Source of the DNA: an uncultured Gemmatimonadota bacterium
GTDB lineage: Bacteria > Gemmatimonadota > Gemmatimonadetes > Gemmatimonadales > Gemmatimonadaceae
Reading direction: 5' to 3'
Length of the DNA stretch: 13,460 bases
Assembly (NCBI GenBank): GCA_946478895.1
Contig: CAMLDY010000065.1
Location: forward strand, 1-13,460
Shown here: in pieces, positions 1 through 5,392 of the stretch
Position numbering within the stretch: the stretch's first letter is position 1
Layout: each line of letters opens with the position of its first letter
The notes under the pieces: generated by a model
What the model was told of the DNA's origin: nothing
The model's database searches: none
The model's input: the letters and a program-made list of their open reading frames with translations, nothing else
Position numbers and translations under genes: made by a program

Positions 1-201
1 GAAGGGCTGTTGACGGTACGCGTGCCTTTCGAGGACCGCGATCTGAAGGCCGGTGTTGCGGAGTTCGCGTGTCACCGCAGCCAGTACACCCCGGCGGAAA
101 TGGCCTTGGTCAACGCATACCTGAAGCACGCGTGGAACGGCATGGTGTGGATGCGGCCATATACCGGGACGCTTCACAACTCACAGCTGTTTACGCGGTA
201 G
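1..201 (+). CDS. C-terminal end of a PIG-L/LmbE-like deacetylase (5' partial)
   Basis: The reading frame is open from base 1 and ends at TAG 199-201, so only about the last 66 residues are present and the start lies outside the window. The segment ACHRSQY followed by an acidic/hydrophobic helix resembles the C-terminal part of PIG-L (LmbE) family N-acetylglucosaminyl deacetylases, where a conserved HxSQ-type motif helps form the zinc site; here it reads CHRSQYTPAEM. PIG-L enzymes remove acetyl groups from sugar amides. The substrate here cannot be told. The next gene starts at the base after this stop, which suggests a shared transcript. The family call rests on one short motif, so it is moderate; the N-terminal AHPDD-type motif that would settle it is not in view. 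Confidence 0.55.
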   Translation, partial: EGLLTVRVPFEDRDLKAGVAEFACHRSQYTPAEMALVNAYLKHAWNGMVWMRPYTGTLHNSQLFTR

Positions 202-585
202 ATGAAGCTCAATCACATCGATCTGCAGGTCTCCAACGTCCCGGCGGCGCGGGCATTCTTCGAGAGCAACTTCGGCATGCGCTGCATTTTCCAGCGTCGC
301 GAGGAGCTCGCGATGCTGGAGGACGAGGCGGGCTTGTCGCTTGGCGTGAGCAATCTGTTCGGCTCGCCGCCGCCGGTGTACCCGCCGGATTTTCACATCG
401 GCTTCATTCTCGAGAAGGAAGCCGATGTGCGGCGCATCAATGGGCAGCTCAAAAAGGCTGGCGTGACGATCAAGACCGACCTCAGTCGCGGAGGACCGAA
501 CATCTATTTCATGTGCGTCGGGCCGGACGGTCTTGGCATCGAGGTGCGCGCGCCACTCGACGAAAAGGTGGCGCAGCCGACCTGA
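202..585 (+). CDS. VOC family protein (glyoxalase/dioxygenase fold)
   Basis: A 127-residue protein of the vicinal oxygen chelate fold, normally a pair of beta-alpha-beta-beta-beta modules around a metal. It opens with MKLNHIDLQV and then a helix beginning AARAFFESNFGM, the standard first module. His5, His65 (FHIGF) and Glu114 (GIEVRAP) sit where VOC enzymes carry their His/His/Glu metal ligands, so this copy could be an active metalloenzyme, unlike the VOC proteins further along. The reaction is unknown. ATG 202 directly abuts the TAG of the upstream deacetylase and there is no clear Shine-Dalgarno sequence, so translation is probably coupled. It converges with the Gfo/Idh/MocA gene with a single base between stop codons and no visible terminator. 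Confidence 0.85.
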   Translation: MKLNHIDLQVSNVPAARAFFESNFGMRCIFQRREELAMLEDEAGLSLGVSNLFGSPPPVYPPDFHIGFILEKEADVRRINGQLKKAGVTIKTDLSRGGPNIYFMCVGPDGLGIEVRAPLDEKVAQPT

Positions 586-586
586 G

Positions 587-1699
587 CTAGGTCGGCCACG
601 CGGCGCGCTCTGCCGCGGAGATCTCCGGAACGACGCGCCGCCCCCCTCGATCGGAGAGAATCGCAGCCTCGATGATCGCTATTACGGTGGCGCCTTGTAG
701 CGCGGTGACGGGGTTGGGCCCTTTGCCGCGGAGCGCTTCGCTGAGTGCAACGTAGAATCCGCGCTGGTCGCCCCTCGCGGCGGGGATGGAGAGTGTTGCA
801 CCGTCTGCTCCGTCGTAGATCACGGCGTCATCAGGATCACGTCCCCAATCTGTCGAGCCCGGCAGCATTCCCGCGCGCAGTTGATCTTCCTGGATGTCGG
901 GTTTCCGTTTGACGATGCTGGCGCGGTCGCCGTGCACGGCGAATCGAGGCGTGCCGCCCGAGACGAGTGAGCCCGCCTCGAGTGTCGCGATCATCTCCCC
1001 GTAGCGCAGCATCAAATGAAAGAGATCGTCGGTCTTTGCGCCGTCGCGCTGCTCCGCGACAGTCGCCTCGACATCGTCAGGAATTCCGAACAGCAGCAGC
1101 GCCTGGTCGATGAGATGCGGTCCGAGATCGTACAGCAATCCTGAACCGGCTCCGGGACGTTCTCGCCAGCGATCCCGCACTTCAGGGCGATAGCGATCGA
1201 TCCGCGATTCAAATCGCACGACTCTGCCCAGCAACTTGCGATCGAGCGCGTCGCGAATGGTGAGGAAATCGCTGTCCCAGCGCCGATTGTGAAACACCGA
1301 CAGCAGGACGTGATTCTCCTCTGCTACCGCAACCAGATATCTCGCTTCCTCGGCGGTGATGGTGAACGGCTTTTCGACGACGGTGTTGTGACCGCTCCGC
1401 ATCGCCAGCTCGGCGAGCCGCGCGTGGCTGTCGTTCGGGCTGGCTACTACGACGAGGTCGAGATCGGGATGCGTAGCGAGCTTTTCAGCGGAGCTGACAA
1501 CCTCGACGTCGGGAAGCGTCGCCAGCACGTTCTGAGGATGACTCGACGAAATCGCCGCGATCTGATACCCCGGCGTTCCGCGCAACAGCGGAACGTGAAA
1601 CGTCTTCGTTACGAAACCGAAGCCGATCAGTCCAACGCGAATCGGGTTCGCAAGTTCAGTCACTTCGCCTGCGCTCCACCACTCGCTCAAATAGGGCAT
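587..1699 (-). CDS. Gfo/Idh/MocA family oxidoreductase
   Basis: A 370-residue NAD(P)-dependent oxidoreductase acting on a sugar, inositol or related polyol; the substrate cannot be read from the sequence. The N-terminal Rossmann fold shows VGLIGFGFV at about residues 22-30 and the family EKP motif at 109-111 (VVEKPF). The C-terminal dehydratase-like substrate domain carries YDLGPHLIDQ at about 190-199, where the Asp and His of the active site lie. FHVPLL after the dinucleotide motif resembles the YdgJ/IolW-like branch. Length is normal for the family. ATG 1699 has a GAGG about 11 bases upstream; a GTG at 1663 (358 residues), preceded by AGG five bases away, fits the usual distance to the Rossmann motif as well or better. 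It is divergent from the MerR gene, across about 85 bp from its start to the -35 box of that gene. Confidence 0.9.
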   Translation of the reverse strand: MPYLSEWWSAGEVTELANPIRVGLIGFGFVTKTFHVPLLRGTPGYQIAAISSSHPQNVLATLPDVEVVSSAEKLATHPDLDLVVVASPNDSHARLAELAMRSGHNTVVEKPFTITAEEARYLVAVAEENHVLLSVFHNRRWDSDFLTIRDALDRKLLGRVVRFESRIDRYRPEVRDRWRERPGAGSGLLYDLGPHLIDQALLLFGIPDDVEATVAEQRDGAKTDDLFHLMLRYGEMIATLEAGSLVSGGTPRFAVHGDRASIVKRKPDIQEDQLRAGMLPGSTDWGRDPDDAVIYDGADGATLSIPAARGDQRGFYVALSEALRGKGPNPVTALQGATVIAIIEAAILSDRGGRRVVPEISAAERAAWPT

Positions 1700-1783
1700 T
1701 ATCTGACATACCTCGTTCAGTGAAGCTTTCGCTGCGAAACCCAGGCGTCATGAAAAAAAATATCAGCCAACGCCCGGACGGAC

Positions 1784-1814
1784 TTGACCCTATACCCTTA
1801 TATAAGGTTACCAT
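1784..1814 (+). promoter_or_regulatory. MerR-type promoter and operator for the merR-like gene
   Basis: A -35 hexamer TTGACC (1784-1789) and a -10 hexamer TACCAT (1809-1814; 4 of 6 consensus bases) are separated by 19 bp. This over-long spacer is the hallmark of promoters activated by MerR-family proteins through DNA untwisting. Inside the spacer region is a dyad: ACCCTATA (1787-1794) and TATAAGGT (1801-1808), matching at 7 of 8 positions with a 6-base centre. The left arm TTGACCCTATA closely resembles CadR/PbrR-type operators as I recall them. Transcription would begin near 1821, 25 bases before the chosen regulator start, so the regulator probably controls itself and the Cys-rich gene behind it. 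A run of eight A (1753-1760) lies further upstream and might act as an UP-like element. Confidence 0.75.
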
Positions 1815-1845
1815 TCGAATCGGGATGAATCCGGGGGTTGGCTTG

Positions 1846-2241
1846 ATGAAGATTGGCGAGGCCGCGCAGCTAGCTGGAGTGAACGTGCAGACTCTTCGGT
1901 ATTACGAGAGAACAGGATTGCTGCCGCGTGCGAGCCGGCGCCCCTCGGGATATCGTGAATACGATCAGGTAACGGTTGATGTCGTACACTTTATCAAGCA
2001 CGCACAGGAACTCGGCTTCAGCCTCCGCGACATTGCCGAGCTTGTCGGTCTACGCGAAAATCCGAAGGACTGCAGCAGAGCCGGAGTCCTGGCTCGAGCC
2101 AAGATGACGGAAATCGATCGGCGCATACGGAATCTCACATCGATTCGCAAAACGCTGTCATCGCTCGAGAAGGCGTGTAGAAACGGCGATACAAATCACC
2201 ATTGTCCTATCATCGAAGCGCTTAGCGACCCGAGCCCATGA
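1846..2241 (+). CDS. MerR-family metal-responsive transcriptional regulator
   Basis: A 131-residue cytoplasmic DNA-binding activator. The N-terminal winged helix (residues 1-70) is textbook MerR: MKIGEAAQLAGV, then TLRYYERTGLLPR and GYREY, followed by a long dimerisation helix and a C-terminal metal loop. Cysteines fall at 76, 111 and 120. Their spacing (35, then 9) equals that of the mercury-binding cysteines of Tn501-type MerR (82, 117, 126). CueR has two loop cysteines eight apart and ZntR a different set. His118 and His119 next to Cys120 could alter metal choice. ATG 1846 is chosen because it gives the family N-terminus and lies just after the promoter; the frame stays open upstream, and ATG 1825 is also possible. 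No mer reductase or transporter is adjacent. The metal could be Hg, Cd, Pb or Zn. Confidence 0.92.
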   Translation: MKIGEAAQLAGVNVQTLRYYERTGLLPRASRRPSGYREYDQVTVDVVHFIKHAQELGFSLRDIAELVGLRENPKDCSRAGVLARAKMTEIDRRIRNLTSIRKTLSSLEKACRNGDTNHHCPIIEALSDPSP

Positions 2242-2277
2242 GCTTCGCGCCGCTTCTACATTTCATTTCACCTGAAC

Positions 2278-2284
2278 GAGGAGG
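2278..2284 (+). promoter_or_regulatory. Strong Shine-Dalgarno sequence for the Cys-rich peptide gene
   Basis: GAGGAGG ends five bases before ATG 2290. It is among the best ribosome-binding sites in the window and is the main argument that the very short Cys-rich frame behind it is translated. The 48-bp gap after the regulator contains no second MerR-like dyad that I can see, so the peptide probably shares the upstream transcript. Confidence 0.8.
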
Positions 2285-2289
2285 AAACG

Positions 2290-2385
2290 ATGAACGCTGA
2301 ACTTTGCTGCTGCGACTGTCCCACCTGTGGCTGCGGGTGCGAGCCAGGAAGCGGCTGCTGCGGCAGCTGCTGCTGCAGTAGGTAA
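2290..2385 (+). CDS. 31-residue Cys-rich peptide, putative minimal metallothionein
   Basis: A tiny protein with 12 cysteines in 31 residues (39%), at positions 6, 7, 8, 10, 13, 15, 17, 23, 24, 27, 28 and 29. They form two clusters (CCCDCPTCGCGC and CCGSCCC) around a short EPGSG linker. There is no His, no aromatic residue and no signal peptide. This composition is that of metallothioneins, which hold d10 metal ions such as Zn, Cd, Hg or Cu(I) in thiolate clusters in the cytoplasm. It is shorter than SmtA/BmtA (about 56 residues) and MymT (about 53) and matches neither in pattern; I do not recognise a named family. A GAGGAGG ribosome site precedes ATG by five bases and the gene follows a MerR-type metal sensor by 48 bp. 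Ten of the cysteine codons are TGC, two TGT. Its stop lies nine bases from the convergent flavoprotein stop. Function is inferred. Confidence 0.8.
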   Translation: MNAELCCCDCPTCGCGCEPGSGCCGSCCCSR

Positions 2386-2394
2386 GTTTCGTCG

Positions 2395-4299
2395 TTACGA
2401 GCCGACTAGCTGCTGCACCGCGCGATCCGCCTCACGAATCGAGTTGCGATGATCGCTGGCGCCGGCGAGATCAGTATTCGCAAACGCAATCCGCCCGTGT
2501 GGACGACCACGCAAAATGTCCCTCGGCGCGGGCTTGCCGTTGAGGCCGAAAAAGAAGCCCGGCTGAGGATTCACGTAAGCGTGGCCCCACCGATTGAGGA
2601 TGATGCCCGCGATGTCTCGGCGCGGATCGAATCCTCCCGGCGCGAACATGTCGGCCATCTGCTCGCGGAATGCTTTTTCATATTGCGCGAACGAAGTGCC
2701 GAGCAGCTTGGCTCGACCCTGGGAACCCTGCTCACCGATAGGTAGTCCCGGCTGGGCGAACAAGACCTTGATGGTGAGCACCGTCGGCGAATCGGGATCG
2801 ATGGTGCGCGGCTCATTCCCGACGAGCGCCGCCTTCTTGATGTTGAGATAATCGCCGAGCCCGCCGAACCAGCGGCAACCGGAGAGGCCCATCTTGTAGA
2901 GGAACCGCCAGTTCCGCACGGCGACGTTCGCCATCAGGCACGGCGATCGATAGAACTGCGCGTATGCTTCGCGGTGCGCCAACGGCAAATCGTGGACGAT
3001 ATGCTTCGTCGTCCAGCTACCGTTCGCCATGACAACCGAACGTGCTTTGACTTTGTGGAGTCGACCGCCCTTCACGTAGGTGATGACGACGTGCGGCGCT
3101 GTCGCCGGATTTCCAGCGTGCTCCACCCGGACGACCGTCGAGTTGAGACGAATGCGCGTCGGCTGGCCCGCGCGATCGAGGGCGCGGAAGTTGACGCGAT
3201 TTTGCCAGACGGCATCGACGGTGCTCTGTCCCGCGATTGCGTCGGCGATGAGCTTCTTCACCATCAGCCGCGCAAATCCAGTGTTGCCGTCGGGGAACAT
3301 CTGGTCGCCGAGCGAGTCGTCTCCGTCCTCGGGAAACTGATTCTCGATCGCGTAATTGCAGTACGCCGACAGCGCGTCGGGACCAAGACCGTAGCCGCCG
3401 CCTTCGGTTGGCGACAGAAATTTGCGCACAGTCTCGCGGCTGATGTTGTGACGTGCCATCAGGTGATCTTCGAGGGTGATGGAGTCGAGCTGGCGCGAGA
3501 TCTCATCGCCTTCGGTCTTCGGTCCCGCGAACGGTACGCGGTTCGTTCCCCACCGCAGCAGCTCGGCTTTCTCCCCTTCACTGATTGGCGCGCCCTCGAG
3601 GCGTCGTCCCCACGGATCCATCACCCACTCGCCGGTCTGGCCGGTGAATTGGGACGTGAAGTAGAAGCCGTAGTGTTTTTGATCGGCGATATCGTAGGGC
3701 GAGTGACTGACTGGAATCTCGGGCGATGGTCCACGCCATGTCTGATAGCTGAACGCGCGCCGATCCATTCCGATCATGTCGTAGAATCGATCGGTGTAGC
3801 CGCCTTTCCCTGGCACGAGGAAGATCGCCGAGCCCTGGTGTGCGGTGAGACGATGCCCGTCGACGAGGAACTCGTTGCGCTTCGCTTCGCCGCCGAAGAT
3901 GGCGTGATTGTCGATGACGAGCGCGCGTCCGCCTTTGTATTTCTGGAAGAAGATCGCTGCGGCGAGCCCCGAGATGCCGCCGCCGACGGCGACGAGATCG
4001 TACATCTCGCCCGTGTCGGTCGCGTTGGCGACGAGCGTCTCGAACTTGCCGTCACGCATCGCGTGGCCGGCGTTCACGACGTTCCAGGTGTTGCCGTTGG
4101 AGTGCCGATAATCACCGACGCCGCCGTAACCATCGAAAGCGTCGGCGGGCGACTGCTGCTCCGGTCTGCCGTTGTTGAGCAGGAGGCCTGCACCTGTGAG
4201 CAGCACTCCGTTCACGAAATCCCGGCGTGAGATCGGCTCGTTCATCCCGAGCCGATCCTCCTGCCCACTTTTTGGGGGATTGTCTCCGGAGGCGCTCAT
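2395..4299 (-). CDS. Tat-exported FAD-dependent oxidoreductase, spermidine dehydrogenase-like
   Basis: A 634-residue flavoprotein. An N-terminal twin-arginine signal (SRRDFVNG at 24-31, followed by a hydrophobic stretch VLLTGAGLLL) predicts folded export to the periplasm. The FAD-binding Rossmann motif VGGGISGLAAA is at 105-115, and the second strand ends in VIDNHAIFGG (128-137) followed by EAKRNEF. That DNH..FGG..KRNEF block, and the length, resemble bacterial spermidine dehydrogenase (SpdH)-type proteins, which oxidise polyamines and pass electrons to the respiratory chain. The actual substrate is not shown by the sequence. ATG 4299 overlaps the TGA of the upstream VOC gene as ATGA, so translation is coupled; an internal ATG at 4245 (MNEPISRRDF) would also keep the Tat signal. 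It is probably last in a three-gene operon. Confidence 0.85.
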   Translation of the reverse strand: MSASGDNPPKSGQEDRLGMNEPISRRDFVNGVLLTGAGLLLNNGRPEQQSPADAFDGYGGVGDYRHSNGNTWNVVNAGHAMRDGKFETLVANATDTGEMYDLVAVGGGISGLAAAIFFQKYKGGRALVIDNHAIFGGEAKRNEFLVDGHRLTAHQGSAIFLVPGKGGYTDRFYDMIGMDRRAFSYQTWRGPSPEIPVSHSPYDIADQKHYGFYFTSQFTGQTGEWVMDPWGRRLEGAPISEGEKAELLRWGTNRVPFAGPKTEGDEISRQLDSITLEDHLMARHNISRETVRKFLSPTEGGGYGLGPDALSAYCNYAIENQFPEDGDDSLGDQMFPDGNTGFARLMVKKLIADAIAGQSTVDAVWQNRVNFRALDRAGQPTRIRLNSTVVRVEHAGNPATAPHVVITYVKGGRLHKVKARSVVMANGSWTTKHIVHDLPLAHREAYAQFYRSPCLMANVAVRNWRFLYKMGLSGCRWFGGLGDYLNIKKAALVGNEPRTIDPDSPTVLTIKVLFAQPGLPIGEQGSQGRAKLLGTSFAQYEKAFREQMADMFAPGGFDPRRDIAGIILNRWGHAYVNPQPGFFFGLNGKPAPRDILRGRPHGRIAFANTDLAGASDHRNSIREADRAVQQLVGS

Positions 4300-4712
4300 T
4301 GGCGGGATTGCTTTCCCGGTGGATTCATGCGCGCTTCGGGTCTCATCGGCTGGAAGAGCTCGACCGGATTTCCGGATGGATCCTCGACGATGATTTGCCT
4401 GCCCCCGACACCGGTGACGATGTCGTTGCGGAAGCGCGCGCCGGATTGCCGCAGCTTGGCGACCTTTGCCTCGAGATCGTCGATCTGAATCGCAAACCTG
4501 TTCCAGCCGCCGGGCCTTTGTTGGGTGCCATCGGGCATCGGTTGTCCGCCACCGCCGGAAGGGTTCGGCGCGCTCAGCACCAATCGCAATTCACCGAGCG
4601 AAAGCATCGCGAATGGCGGAGCAGGATGCATGTCGAGATGGAATCCCAACAGCCTGACATAGAAGTCGATTGCCGCATCGACATTGTCGACGATGTACCT
4701 CACCTGAACCAT
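4296..4712 (-). CDS. VOC family protein, middle gene of the flavoprotein operon
   Basis: A 138-residue glyoxalase/bleomycin-resistance-fold protein. It begins MVQVRYIVDNVDAAIDFY, then LLGFHLD, and its second module ends in IIVEDPSGNPVELFQP, which are the classic starts and ends of VOC modules. The usual first-strand His is replaced (VRYIV), so metal binding in the standard way looks unlikely; it may bind a ligand without catalysis. ATG 4712 is chosen because the family motif starts immediately after it and a GGAG lies upstream; the frame is open further upstream but there overlaps the previous gene. The gene lies 35 bp after the upstream VOC gene and overlaps the flavoprotein start by four bases. 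A Gly-rich insert (NPSGGGGQPMPDG) and a basic tail after the fold are unusual. Confidence 0.85.
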   Translation of the reverse strand: MVQVRYIVDNVDAAIDFYVRLLGFHLDMHPAPPFAMLSLGELRLVLSAPNPSGGGGQPMPDGTQQRPGGWNRFAIQIDDLEAKVAKLRQSGARFRNDIVTGVGGRQIIVEDPSGNPVELFQPMRPEARMNPPGKQSRQ

Positions 4713-4747
4713 CTTGAGATTCGCTCCGGTTTGTTGCGACTCGAGAG

Positions 4748-5155
4748 CTAGTAGCTCCCGCCAAATACGAGTACGTAACCGTTGGGGTCGCGCACCTCGA
4801 ACTCCCAATCGTTGTACGGCTGCTGCTTGAGCGCCATCTGCACGAACGGCTTTCCGGCGACGGTCTCGTACAGCGCATGAACGCCGTCCATCCGGATGTA
4901 GGCCTCCCACGACCCGTTCGGTCGCCTGACATCGGGCTTCCGGAAATCAGCCAGCGACAGCAGCATGATCTCGACAGCGCCGCGCACGATGCTCGCGTAC
5001 GCGTACGGCGCTTCGTTGGGAAAATGTCCGGCGAGCTTAAACCCGAGGTTTTCCTCATACCACTCTACGGTGCGCGCGACATCGGAGGCGAGAAAGGTGG
5101 GAGCCGCGGAGCGCAGATTGATGTCGTTGCCGACGGGTGCCGATGCAGTAGTCAT
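4748..5155 (-). CDS. VOC family protein (bleomycin-resistance-like), first gene of the flavoprotein operon
   Basis: A 135-residue VOC-fold protein. PTFLASDVARTVEWYEENLGFKL (about residues 19-41) is the first beta-alpha unit and FEVRDPNGYVLVFG near the C-terminus closes the second. Standard His/Glu metal ligands are not obvious, as in drug-binding or degenerate members of the family. ATG 5155 is chosen because GAGG (bases 5161-5164 on the other strand) lies five bases upstream; an in-frame ATG at 5179 has no such site. Substrate unknown. It heads the run VOC-VOC-FAD oxidoreductase, and is divergent from the DUF5916 gene, with 237 bp between the two starts that should hold both promoters. Confidence 0.85.
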   Translation of the reverse strand: MTTASAPVGNDINLRSAAPTFLASDVARTVEWYEENLGFKLAGHFPNEAPYAYASIVRGAVEIMLLSLADFRKPDVRRPNGSWEAYIRMDGVHALYETVAGKPFVQMALKQQPYNDWEFEVRDPNGYVLVFGGSY

Positions 5156-5392
5156 AAAATCCTCACCAGGATGCATCACTTTTACTGGCGAATGTGGTGC
5201 TGACGCCGCCAGGCGGCAAGCGCTCGATTGCGCGTTTTCAAAGCGGCTGCTGAAATCTCAAACTTTCCGGATCGTGTGCGTGTCGAAGTCAGAGCGATCC
5301 TGAGCCGCGCCGCGGGAGGGAAACTACCCGTACGTCCCGGCCGTATTGCCGACAGGCATCCTCCTTCGCAACTTGAGTCGCACCCACCCGAA

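Noticed and set aside
69..590. + strand frame of 173 codons overlapping the first VOC gene.
   Set aside because: The translation is Arg/Gly/Ala-rich and patternless, while the overlapping VOC frame has the full fold and ligands.
1720..1845. Open frame upstream of and in frame with the MerR gene, which would give a 173-residue protein.
   Set aside because: It would place the promoter and operator inside the coding region and add an N-terminus foreign to MerR proteins; ATG 1846 gives the family start.
2290..2385. The possibility that the Cys-rich frame is only a TGC-repeat artefact.
   Set aside because: The Cys codons are interrupted by varied Asp, Pro, Thr, Gly, Glu and Ser codons, two are TGT, and a strong ribosome site and a metal-regulator neighbour precede it. 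This favours a real gene.
2974..4230. Long + strand open frame (about 418 codons) opposite the flavoprotein gene.
   Set aside because: It is antisense to a gene with clear Tat and FAD motifs. Its translation is Arg/Val/Asp-rich with no recognisable motif, as expected of a GC-rich shadow frame.
5205..5217. Perfect dyad GCCGCC-A-GGCGGC in the divergent VOC/DUF5916 intergenic region.
   Set aside because: Short GC-only palindromes arise often by chance in such DNA; there is no T-run and no nearby promoter boxes that I can place with confidence.
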